Translations under genes and position numbers: made by a program
Part shown: positions 23,441 through 30,483 of the stretch, in pieces
How the letters are laid out: each line of letters starts with the position of its first letter
Numbering within the stretch: the stretch's first letter is position 1
Notes under the pieces: model-generated
Databases searched by the model: none
Seen by the model: only the letters and a program-made list of their open reading frames with translations
What the model was told of the DNA's origin: nothing
Assembly: GCA_022340745.1 (NCBI GenBank)
Contig: JAJDNL010000024.1
Span: 1 to 34,478 of the forward strand
Length of the DNA stretch: 34,478 nucleotides
Source of the DNA: Deltaproteobacteria bacterium
Lineage (GTDB): Bacteria > Desulfobacterota > Syntrophobacteria > BM002
Direction: 5' to 3'

Positions 23441-24682
23441 ATGTCAGAACCAGAAATCACCGTTTACGGTGCCCACTGGTGCCCCGATTGCCGACAAAGC
23501 AAACAGTTTCTGGGCGAACACCAGATCCCATACAATTGGGTTAACATCGCAGAAGACAAAGAGGCCGAAGAATTTGTCATTAAAACAAACAAAGGCAAAC
23601 GAATCATCCCCACCATAACGTTTCCTGACGAAACTTTTTTGGCTGAACCCAGCAACGCTGAATTGGCGGCTAAACTGGGGTTGAAAACCACTGCCAGCCG
23701 CAGCCATTACGACCTCATCGTTCTGGGCGGCGGTCCCGCAGGTCTCACCGCGGCACTTTACACGGCTCGGGAATTCATAGACACTCTGGTGATCGAGCGC
23801 GCCGCCTTTGGTGGACAGGCTGCCGGCACAGAGAAATTGGACAACATGCCCGGGTTTCCTCAGGGCGTGGCGGGAATAGAATTCTCTCAACGGTTGCGCC
23901 AGCAGGCTGAACGCTTTGGGGTGGAGTTGCTCCAGGCTCAGGACGTTGTGGGGATTCATACCCACCAAAACTATCACTGTGTCCAAACTGGGGACGGGAC
24001 AGAGTACAGTGCGCGTGCCATCCTCATCGCCACAGGGAGCCGCTACAAGAGGTTGAATGTGCCTGGGGAGAACGAGTTCATTGGCGTCGGTGTCCATTTT
24101 TGCGCAACCTGCGATGGCCCGTTTTACAAAGGCAAGCGCGTGGTAGTGGTTGGGGGAGGCAACAGTGCCACCGAGGAGAGCCTTCTCCTGACCAAGTTTG
24201 CCGACTCCGTGACCATATTGGTGCGAAGCGGAGAATTCCGGGCCACGAAAATCATTCAGGAAAGTGTACTCAGCCATCCCAATATTGAAGTGCTGTGGCA
24301 TACGGAGGTAAAGGAATTCATTGGCGAGGAGGCCAAACTAACTAAAGTCAGAATCGTCAACAATCAAACCGGTGCAGAGGAAGAACTACCAATCGATGGG
24401 GTGTTTATCTTTATCGGTCTAGATCCAAACAGCGGATTTCTTGAAGGAAGCGAGGTTCTGCTGAATGACTGGGGTTTTGTGGTCAGCGGTCACGACTTGG
24501 TCCATAACGGTAAGCGAATAAGCGGCTACGAAAATCGCGATCCTCATCTGCTGGAAACCAGCGTGCCGGGCATTTTTGTCGCGGGGGATGTGCGAGACAA
24601 AAGCACCAAACAGGTGGCCAGTGCTGCCGGTGAAGGAGCCAGTGCTGCCCTGATGATTCGCGAATATTTGAAGACTGTTTAG
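23441..24682 (+). CDS. trxB: glutaredoxin-like / thioredoxin reductase fusion
   Basis: The 413-residue flavoprotein carries an N-terminal glutaredoxin/mycoredoxin-like domain (about 1-85) with the redox pair Cys14-Pro-Asp-Cys17 in HWCPDC and the cis-proline region RIIPTITF. It is fused to a full low-molecular-weight thioredoxin reductase: FAD motif VLGGGPAGLTAALYTARE, the active-site pair Cys221/Cys224 in FCATCDGP, the NAD(P)H motif VVVVGGGNSATEESLLL and the closing FAD motif GIFVAGDVRDKSTKQVASAA. Reducing equivalents could thus pass from NAD(P)H through FAD and CATC to the attached CPDC domain without a separate thioredoxin. The start ATG has GAGGGAG upstream. It probably forms an operon with the DUF389 gene. 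Confidence 0.93.
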   Translation: MSEPEITVYGAHWCPDCRQSKQFLGEHQIPYNWVNIAEDKEAEEFVIKTNKGKRIIPTITFPDETFLAEPSNAELAAKLGLKTTASRSHYDLIVLGGGPAGLTAALYTAREFIDTLVIERAAFGGQAAGTEKLDNMPGFPQGVAGIEFSQRLRQQAERFGVELLQAQDVVGIHTHQNYHCVQTGDGTEYSARAILIATGSRYKRLNVPGENEFIGVGVHFCATCDGPFYKGKRVVVVGGGNSATEESLLLTKFADSVTILVRSGEFRATKIIQESVLSHPNIEVLWHTEVKEFIGEEAKLTKVRIVNNQTGAEEELPIDGVFIFIGLDPNSGFLEGSEVLLNDWGFVVSGHDLVHNGKRISGYENRDPHLLETSVPGIFVAGDVRDKSTKQVASAAGEGASAALMIREYLKTV

Positions 24683-24690
24683 GGACAAAC

Positions 24691-24770
24691 AGCATAGGGC
24701 ATGGAGCATAGAGCATAGAGCATGGGGCAGAAAACAGCTGGCGGCTAGTAGCGGGCAGCAGGCAAATTGG
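24691..24770 (+). repeat. heptamer arrays (AGCATAG, then GGCAG type)
   Basis: Five in-phase units AGCATAG, GGCATGG, AGCATAG, AGCATAG, AGCATGG (24691-24725), then a GGCAG-type stretch (CTGGCGG, CTAGTAG, CGGGCAG, CAGGCAA) up to about 24766. The array begins ~9 bases after the trxB-like stop codon. Confidence 0.8.
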
Positions 24771-24801
24771 TTGATGAGAAAATGAGGTAAATAGATAAAT
24801 T

Positions 24802-24899
24802 GTTTGCCGTTTACCGCTTACAGCTTACTGCTCACCGCTTACCGTTTACCGTTTACCGTTTACCGCTTACTGCTCACCGCTTACCGCTTACCGCTCACC
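24802..24899 (+). repeat. 14-unit heptamer array (GYTTACC)
   Basis: Fourteen consecutive in-phase units from 24802 to 24899 built on GTTTACC, GCTTACC, GCTTACT and GCTCACC, the longest array in the window. It ends directly before the leader of the small coiled-coil gene at 24928. Confidence 0.9.
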
Positions 24900-24927
24900 C
24901 TAGATTACTACAGGAGCAAGAGACGAG

Positions 24928-25104
24928 ATGGCCGAGATTAAAAGACAAGTCTTGTCAGAGAAGATCCAAAATCTGAAAGAAAAGCTCCGTGATCGAGAGG
25001 CTGCGTTACCGCCTCATTCCGTGAGGCCGCACCAGATTCAAGAGATTGAGGAACTTGAAGAAGAAATCGCTGCGCTCGAGGAGAAACTGGCTAGCCTGGA
25101 TTGA
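24928..25104 (+). CDS. small coiled-coil protein, 58 aa (not in ORF track)
   Basis: A 58-residue ORF too short for the track begins MAEIKRQVLSEKIQNLKEKL, has a central linker ALPPHSVRPHQIQEIEEL and ends EEEIAALEEKLASLD. The two helices carry heptad leucine/isoleucine positions, so a short antiparallel coiled coil or helical hairpin is likely. The linker PHSVRPHQ is a phrase I associate with small conserved bacterial hypotheticals, without a known role. AGGAGCAAGAGACGAG precedes the ATG. It is convergent with the REC-GGDEF-EAL gene, with ~20 bases between stops, and no terminator was noted there. The long heptamer array immediately upstream must lie in its promoter or leader. Confidence 0.72.
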   Translation: MAEIKRQVLSEKIQNLKEKLRDREAALPPHSVRPHQIQEIEELEEEIAALEEKLASLD

Positions 25105-25124
25105 AAATGCTTCAGCGAGAGCAA

Positions 25125-27254
25125 TTACATCGTCATCTCAACCCCTTCTTCCTGGATAAGGGGGATAATGTCGTAGGAGGGGAGTGGCGGACTAAAAAGG
25201 TAGCCCTGGATTATATCACAATCTCGTTCTTTCAAGAATTCCAGCTGTTTTTCTGTCTCCACCCCAACGGCGATCACTTCCAGTTTTAAGCTATGCGCCA
25301 TGGCAATAATTGCAGATACAATGGACTCACTATCCTCATTGCCTGGGATGTCCTTTATGAATGAGCGGTCTATTTTCAGGGCATCCAGAGGATAATTCTT
25401 GAGATGGTAAAGAGAGGAGTAACCAGTACCGAAATCATCCACTGCTATCCGAACCCCCGTCTCTTTCAAATATTGCAGCGCCGCCTTGGTACTCTTGCCG
25501 ATTTGAAGCAAAGAACTCTCGGTAAGTTCTATCTCGAGAAATGAAGGATCCATGCCGGTATCGTCCAGGACCCGAGGTATCAATCTTACGAGTTTCTGCT
25601 GCTTGAATAAGAGGGTTGACAGATTTACAGCCATGCGCATCGATGCCAAACCGGCCTTATGCCAAGCCAGGTGCTGCATGCAGGCCGTCCTGAGTACCCA
25701 CTCACTGATAGGCTCTATGAGACCGCATTCCTCAGCCAACGGTATGATTTGTGCCGGAGTCACCACCCCCATATCTGCATGTTGCCATCGTATCAGAGCT
25801 TCTATGCCAATGATCGTCTTGGTACCAGTTGCTATTTGCGGTTGGTAGTAGAGCGTTAACTCCTCTTCTTCCAGGGCCGTACGCAGGTCTTTCCTTAAAG
25901 TAACTCTCTCAGGAGTAGTACCTTCCAGCGAGTCCGCAAAGAACTGGTAATTGTTCCTCCCCAGGTTTTTCGCATGATACATTGCTTTGTCAGCGTTCTT
26001 GATCAGGGCCTCTGGTTCTTCGCCGTCAGCAGGATACAAACTGATGCCAATGCTGGTGGTTACGGAGAGTTCGTGACCATCTAACATAAAAGCATCCGAG
26101 ATGGTGTAAAGGATGCGGCGAGCTACTTTAGACACGTCCTGAACATCCTGAATATTCGTCAGCAACAGTACAAATTCATCCCCGCCAAACCTGGCCACAT
26201 TAGTGCTGCAAATATCTTCAACATTACGAGCGAGAATGTCGCTCTTGCGGATAATTCTAATCAAACGTTCACCCACGGCCCGCAGCAGCATATCGCCTAA
26301 GTGATGGCCATGGGTGTCGTTAACCCTTTTGAAATAATCAAGATCAAGAAACAGTGTTGCCAGTTGACTCTTCGTGCGCTTGGCATATGCAAGCGCTTGG
26401 TTCATGTGTTCATTAAACATCAAACGATTCGGTAAGCCAGTCAAACAATCATAAAAAGCGAGAAAACGCATCTCTTCTTCGGTTCGCTTTCGCGCCGTTA
26501 TGTCAGCTATGAAATGGAGTGTTGCGGGCTTGCCGTCCCAGTCAATCAGGACCCCTTTTGCCTCTACCCATTTGATATTGTCGTTTCTGGAGGCAATTCG
26601 GAAAGAATACGCTGGACACGCTCTTTTTCCAGACAGGATTCTGGCGTGGTACTCAAAGACTACTTCTCGATCTTCTACGTGGACGAATTCGACAAAGGGA
26701 TTAGAGGTCAATTCACTTTGTGGATAATCCAAGAGTTCTAAAGCAGTAGGATTGAAAAATGTAAGTATTCCATCCTGGATTACCAACATGGCTTCATTGG
26801 CATTTTCGACTAGTAAGCGGTACTTTTCTTCCGAGAGAATCAATTTGTCATAAATCTTTTTCGACTCCAGAACGGAGTTTATTTTTGCCTTTAATTCCGG
26901 CATGAAATAGGGTTTCGTAATATAGGCAATTGCTCCGGCCTCAAAGCTTTTTACAATATCTTCTTTTTCTTCAACTGCCGTCCCCACCACTATGGGGATA
27001 TGGCTGGTGGCATGATCGGTTTTCAATTCTTTAATGGCTTGGATACCGTTCATCACCGGCATCATCAAATCCATAACAATCACGTCAGGTTTCAGGCTTC
27101 GAGTTTTACTGACTGCTTCCTCACCATTCGTTACACTTACGACCTGAAATCCCTCAGACTCGAGTTCAGTACTGACGAGTTCTCTGAGATCACCGTCATC
27201 CTCTGCGATCAGGACAACATTGGACCTGTTACTCATATCTGAACCCTTGTTCAT
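25125..27254 (-). CDS. REC-PAS-GGDEF-EAL cyclic di-GMP signalling protein
   Basis: The 709-residue protein combines a receiver domain (about 12-130; phospho-acceptor Asp62 in VIVMDLMMP), a PAS domain (about 140-255), a diguanylate cyclase domain (about 275-440, intact RFGGDEF) and a c-di-GMP phosphodiesterase domain (about 455-700, with GIEALIRW, IELTESSLL, DDFGTGYSSL and KIDRSFI). Both catalytic signatures are present, so it may make or break c-di-GMP depending on the phosphorylation state. The usual RxxD inhibitory site is not visible five residues before GGDEF (the text there is ICSTNVARF), so product inhibition may be absent. No histidine kinase lies in the window. Two PilZ genes at 3635 and 4116 could be receivers of the signal. 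Confidence 0.95.
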   Translation of the reverse strand: MNKGSDMSNRSNVVLIAEDDGDLRELVSTELESEGFQVVSVTNGEEAVSKTRSLKPDVIVMDLMMPVMNGIQAIKELKTDHATSHIPIVVGTAVEEKEDIVKSFEAGAIAYITKPYFMPELKAKINSVLESKKIYDKLILSEEKYRLLVENANEAMLVIQDGILTFFNPTALELLDYPQSELTSNPFVEFVHVEDREVVFEYHARILSGKRACPAYSFRIASRNDNIKWVEAKGVLIDWDGKPATLHFIADITARKRTEEEMRFLAFYDCLTGLPNRLMFNEHMNQALAYAKRTKSQLATLFLDLDYFKRVNDTHGHHLGDMLLRAVGERLIRIIRKSDILARNVEDICSTNVARFGGDEFVLLLTNIQDVQDVSKVARRILYTISDAFMLDGHELSVTTSIGISLYPADGEEPEALIKNADKAMYHAKNLGRNNYQFFADSLEGTTPERVTLRKDLRTALEEEELTLYYQPQIATGTKTIIGIEALIRWQHADMGVVTPAQIIPLAEECGLIEPISEWVLRTACMQHLAWHKAGLASMRMAVNLSTLLFKQQKLVRLIPRVLDDTGMDPSFLEIELTESSLLQIGKSTKAALQYLKETGVRIAVDDFGTGYSSLYHLKNYPLDALKIDRSFIKDIPGNEDSESIVSAIIAMAHSLKLEVIAVGVETEKQLEFLKERDCDIIQGYLFSPPLPSYDIIPLIQEEGVEMTM

Positions 27255-27585
27255 GCCTTTACCTCTCTCTACTCTCGTATTCTACGAATCGTCCGCTGCC
27301 AGAGCGGATATGCTCTTGCTTCTCCCCGAGCCGTAGTCACTCTTTATGAAATATCAGGGCTAATACGGAGTTCATCTCTGGGATGATAAGCACATCCTGT
27401 GCCAAGTTTCGTTGAGCCATCCTGGAAATGGTCAAATCCATAATTCTCACCAACTCTAACGCCACTTTATAGTTGGAGATATGATCTATAATTGTTTTTT
27501 TGAAGAAATATCAAACAGGTATGATGACTATTGATATTAATGGAGGTTTTCAGGGACTTGGGAGGGATGATCTGGCTCTTTCGGT
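27255..27585. other. spacer with no gene seen
   Basis: This 331-base spacer lies between two minus-strand genes. The plus-strand track ORF at 27500 is a shadow of the J-domain gene. No heptamer array, promoter or terminator was recognised with any confidence. Confidence 0.4.
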
Positions 27586-28401
27586 TCAGGACAGGTTCAC
27601 TGTGAGGTATAGGTCGCCATTCTCGGGAGTGTGGTGTCTGCCTTTTCCTGTAAGTCGCAAGCGCGTTCCTGACCGAGTGCCTGGAGGTATTCTCACTTTT
27701 AACCTCTCGTTTCCTTGGCCGCGGTCAATGGCGATTGTCACCCAGGTGCCTCGCTGTGCTTCCTCAGATGGCAGGGTTAGATTATAGGTAAGATCCTGTG
27801 GTCTGACAGTGATTTCTTGAGTGTCGTGGGATAGGGTCTTTTGGCCGCCTGACAAGAGGCGACCGATCTTCTGCCCCAGCTGCTGCAAAAACCCAGGGGA
27901 CTTGACTCTCCGGGTTTGATGGGTATCAAGATGTGACCGTTGCCGCGGCCTGCCGAATTTCATCCGTCCTGAACCAAAAGGCCCCCAGACGAAAATACCC
28001 CCAAAAAATACGCCACGACCGCCGAAAAAGACTTTATCGAAAAAACGTTGGTCGAAGCGAAAGCCAGCCCTCTCAAATTCCCCGAAAAGATCCTGGAAAA
28101 CGCGTCTGAATCTAGGGTCCCTGAAAAGGTCTTGAAAAATCTCCTCTTGAGAGTAGGGAAAACCTTGGCCTGCCACCCTCTCCTGGGGTCCAGCTCTCAG
28201 CCATTTGTCATACTCATTACGTTTTGCAGGATCTGTCAGAACCCCATAAGCTTCGGCAATTTCCTTAAACCTCTCCTCTGCGCTTGGATCACCAGGATTG
28301 CGGTCAGGGTGGTACTTGAAGGCAAGGCGGCGATAACTCTTCCTAATGTGCTCTTCGGAAGCGTCTTGATCGACCCCGAGAATCTTGTAGTAATCTTTCA
28401 T
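27586..28401 (-). CDS. DnaJ/CbpA-like J-domain co-chaperone without zinc finger
   Basis: The 271-residue protein starts with a complete J domain (MKDYYKILGVDQDASEEHI, HPD at residues 31-33, then ERFKEIAEAYGVLTDPAKR), the part that stimulates the ATPase of a DnaK partner. A glycine/phenylalanine-rich stretch follows (FFGGRGVFFGGIFVWGPFG). There is no CxxCxGxG zinc finger. The C-terminal ~75 residues hold one substrate-binding beta domain (DLTYNLTLPSEEAQRGTWVT, then LKVRIPPGTRSGTRLRLTGKG). This is a shortened type B/CbpA-like co-chaperone, as most have two such domains. The GGTTTCA hairpin at 28414 lies right upstream of its ATG, and no ribosome site is obvious. Confidence 0.9.
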   Translation of the reverse strand: MKDYYKILGVDQDASEEHIRKSYRRLAFKYHPDRNPGDPSAEERFKEIAEAYGVLTDPAKRNEYDKWLRAGPQERVAGQGFPYSQEEIFQDLFRDPRFRRVFQDLFGEFERAGFRFDQRFFDKVFFGGRGVFFGGIFVWGPFGSGRMKFGRPRQRSHLDTHQTRRVKSPGFLQQLGQKIGRLLSGGQKTLSHDTQEITVRPQDLTYNLTLPSEEAQRGTWVTIAIDRGQGNERLKVRIPPGTRSGTRLRLTGKGRHHTPENGDLYLTVNLS

Positions 28402-28413
28402 GGTCCTTGTTTA

Positions 28414-28495
28414 GGTTTCAGGTTTCAGTGTTCAGGTTTCAGTATTTTAATTTTTTTCCCTGACACCTGATCCGCCTCCGGCGGAACACCTGAAT
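28414..28495. repeat. GGTTTCA-family heptamer hairpin, copy 4, with inserted mini-palindrome
   Basis: Units GGTTTCA, GGTTTCA, GTGTTCA, GGTTTCA (28414-28441), a T-rich loop, TGACACC (28461-28467), then TGA-TCCGCCTCCGGCGGA-ACACCTGA. The last part reads as a TGACACC unit split by a short GC-rich palindrome, the same kind of mini-stem that separates TAATGAC units elsewhere in the window. Confidence 0.78.
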
Positions 28496-28498
28496 TCT

Positions 28499-28909
28499 TT
28501 ACTTTCCATCAAGCCACTCGGAAAGCTTCTCTGTAACCAGCCACTCTATGTCGTTTCTCGTCTGCCTGAAAGAATCCAGACCTTCCGAGAAGGGATCCCT
28601 CACATGCCAGGGTATCACCTTGCCTTCAAAAGAAGGGGGGATCATACCTTCGAATGGGTAAAGGACAAGATCCAGAATGAGATGAAAACCATCGATATCC
28701 ACCTCACTCAATCCTTTAGAATAAAGGCCTTCGGTGGAGACCCCTAGCTCCGCAAGAACGTTTTTGGTCTCTTCAGGTATGTAGCCCAGAGCACTTACCC
28801 CAGCAGAAGCCACCTCGAGCTTGTCACCCCAATGGTGCCTGGCCAACGCCTCGGCCATGATACTTCTACAGGCGTTTCCATAACAGACGAAAAGCACACT
28901 CTTTTTCAT
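28499..28909 (-). CDS. low-molecular-weight protein-tyrosine phosphatase / arsenate reductase-fold protein
   Basis: The 136-residue protein has the CX5R phosphate loop near its N-terminus, FVCYGNACRSIMAEAL, with Cys9 and Arg15, and a C-terminal DP loop in VRDPFSEG whose Asp acts as general acid. Length and order fit the LMW-PTP and thioredoxin-type ArsC fold. A second Cys (Cys14) lies in the loop; the C-terminal redox cysteines of ArsC are not seen, which favours a phosphatase over an arsenate reductase. The ATG overlaps the stop codon of an upstream frame (ATGA), suggesting former translational coupling. It ends close to a heptamer hairpin. Confidence 0.85.
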   Translation of the reverse strand: MKKSVLFVCYGNACRSIMAEALARHHWGDKLEVASAGVSALGYIPEETKNVLAELGVSTEGLYSKGLSEVDIDGFHLILDLVLYPFEGMIPPSFEGKVIPWHVRDPFSEGLDSFRQTRNDIEWLVTEKLSEWLDGK

Positions 28910-29034
28910 GATGTGCTCCAGCGGGCAGATGTGGAGCGAAAATAGTCCACAAAGAGCAACAAGACGGAGGCAGCCGCAAAGGCAACAATGGGAAGATAAT
29001 CACTATTTAAAGTTCGGCAAGGGTCTAATATTAT
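28906..29034 (-). pseudogene. possible C-terminal remnant of a membrane protein upstream of the LMW phosphatase
   Basis: The minus-strand frame overlapping the phosphatase start by ATGA reads DYLPIVAFAAASVLLLFVDY and then FRSTSARWSTS, a clear membrane helix with a positively charged end. The frame is open for only 42 codons, has no ATG, GTG or TTG before the helix and stops at TGA upstream. The ATGA overlap suggests that it was the 3' end of a gene in an operon with the phosphatase. It could also be chance. Confidence 0.35.
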
Positions 29035-29071
29035 TCAATATCGAAAGCCAGGTCCTTTGGGTCCGGATTCT

Positions 29072-29887
29072 TTACTTCACTAGCTTGTTGAGGCGGGAGA
29101 AAAGCTGGTCGACCCTTTGCTCTGCGCTCCTGTACTCCGCACGAGACCGAAACCTGGAGCCCAGACAGGCGAACATCATATCTAAGGCCGCAGGAGATTC
29201 CTGCCCATCAATGGCTTGGTCTATTCTGGAAAAAGGAGCAGAACTACAGGGTACTGGGTTGTGGTCATGGTTTCGGTAAGGCCAGTCTATTTTCCAATGA
29301 AAGAATTCATGTACCAATCTCGAAGCCGGGGGCGCCACGAGATTTACCGAATCTATCTGCCGCCCCACTCTCTCCTCAACCAGCCGAAAAAAGGCCCTGG
29401 CATAGTCGGAATCACTGATTACCATACCATAGAGGTACCAGTCATGGATTGTTCCGAGAATGACCCGCTTTTCGGTGCTACTCAGGTCCCGATAAGAGCG
29501 ACAGAAAAAGCCCTGGCACGCCATAGCGCCGTGAAATGAAAGTCCACGCCAGTCTATGGACTGATTACCTGGTGCAAGGGGGTGCAGCATACAGCCAACC
29601 CGGGTTTCTCCACTGTCCAAAAAACCGACAAATTCACAGGAATAGAATTCTGAATCGAAAAGCCTGGAGTTTTCGTTTCGTATGGTTTTTTCTGAAAAGC
29701 GTTGAATGGCTGTCAGATTTCTGCCTGTTGTAGCGAACTCCTTGGTTCTAGCTCGCAGTTTACGGACCAGGTCATTTCTGCTCGCATAATGGGTATTGTA
29801 TAAACCACAGCACCAGCCACATGATTTTTGTGATTCTGGTTGGCAAAGATGAAGATCAGATGGTGATGCGTCCATGTGCTTTTTCAA
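29072..29887 (-). CDS. cysteine-rich conserved hypothetical protein (YkgJ-like?)
   Basis: I do not recognise a named family with certainty. The 271-residue protein carries clustered cysteines: KSCGWCCGLYN near residue 22, CEFVGFLDSGETRVGCMLHP, and MACQGFFCRSY around residue 125. The spacing (C-x2-CC ... C ... C-x-LHP ... C-x4-C) recalls the YkgJ/zinc- or iron-chelating proteins, which bind a metal through such cysteines. The C-terminal half (EFFHWKIDWPYRNHDHN) is helical and has several histidines. There is no signal peptide. The start at 29887 lacks a strong ribosome site. It lies between heptamer-rich spacers and is not clearly in an operon. Confidence 0.6.
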   Translation of the reverse strand: MKKHMDASPSDLHLCQPESQKSCGWCCGLYNTHYASRNDLVRKLRARTKEFATTGRNLTAIQRFSEKTIRNENSRLFDSEFYSCEFVGFLDSGETRVGCMLHPLAPGNQSIDWRGLSFHGAMACQGFFCRSYRDLSSTEKRVILGTIHDWYLYGMVISDSDYARAFFRLVEERVGRQIDSVNLVAPPASRLVHEFFHWKIDWPYRNHDHNPVPCSSAPFSRIDQAIDGQESPAALDMMFACLGSRFRSRAEYRSAEQRVDQLFSRLNKLVK

Positions 29888-29943
29888 TCCCTCAATGCCT
29901 AAAATGTCAAAAGTGTCTAAAATGATCTAAAATCTGAAATCAA

Positions 29944-30076
29944 AGAATCCAGAATCCAGGAGTCAGAATCCAGGAGCCAAAATTAATAATTTCGCTTCTA
30001 CCTATTACAACAAATGACAGCGAAGCCAAATGACCATTCCCCAATCTGCAATCTGCGATCTCAAATCTCCAATCCG
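29944..30076. repeat. heptamer arrays (AGAATCC; AAATGAC; CAATCTG)
   Basis: AGAATCC, AGAATCC, AGGAGTC, AGAATCC, AGGAGCC lie in phase at 29944-29978. AAATGAC occurs twice (30012-30018 and 30028-30034) around AGCGAAGCC, recalling the TAATGAC elements. CAATCTG, CAATCTG, CGATCTC, AAATCTC, CAATCCG fill 30042-30076 and end three bases before the stop codon of the minus-strand gene at 30079. Confidence 0.75.
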
Positions 30077-30078
30077 CG

Positions 30079-30462
30079 TTACTCCTCTGGTAATAGGGGG
30101 AATAGTCTACTGGCGATGTCTATTCTCTTTTCGTTACCATACTTGCGGTCAAACTCTTCTGGGTCATCCTTCCAGAGAATGGAATTATAGACAGCGGCCT
30201 GAATGACGCTTTCCAGACTCACGGTATGATCCACAGAGCAAGGGTTTTTTGTTTCTAGAATTTTGCTATCCCCAATGATAGTACCACGTTCGTCGAAGGG
30301 GCGCAGCACCACACAGCCACAATCAAGGTAGGTCAGAGTGGTCCCGATTGCTGCTGGTTGCTTCTCATACAATTCGCTGGTACTTTCAGCTATTATTTGA
30401 CCATGGAGTTCCTCTACATCAGCGGCTATTCTTGCTCGTTCTTCGCTCGTCAATTCCTTCAC
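30079..30462 (-). CDS. hypothetical protein, 127 aa, downstream of the aldolase
   Basis: No family recognised. The start is a GTG at 30462 with AGGAG at good distance. The 127-residue protein is acidic and soluble. A central stretch TTLTYLDCGCVVLRPFDERG followed by NPCSVDH gives three cysteines and a histidine that could bind a metal or form a small zinc-ribbon-like site; this is inference. It begins 21 bases after the class II aldolase stop codon and reads in the same direction, so the two genes are very probably co-transcribed. Its C-terminus (LFPLLPEE) ends next to a heptamer array. Confidence 0.65.
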   Translation of the reverse strand: MKELTSEERARIAADVEELHGQIIAESTSELYEKQPAAIGTTLTYLDCGCVVLRPFDERGTIIGDSKILETKNPCSVDHTVSLESVIQAAVYNSILWKDDPEEFDRKYGNEKRIDIASRLFPLLPEE

Positions 30463-30483
30463 TTCCCTCTCCTCTAGACTGGA

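Noticed and set aside
23444-24301. Long minus-strand ORF of 285 aa opposite the thioredoxin reductase gene
   Set aside because: Mirror frame of a gene with all expected flavoprotein motifs.
24802-24899. Possible CRISPR array
   Set aside because: Units are 7 bp, contiguous and imperfect, with no unique spacers and no cas genes in the window.
28048-28470. Plus-strand ORF of 140 aa opposite the J-domain gene
   Set aside because: Shadow of the J-domain gene; its end reads through the heptamer hairpin.
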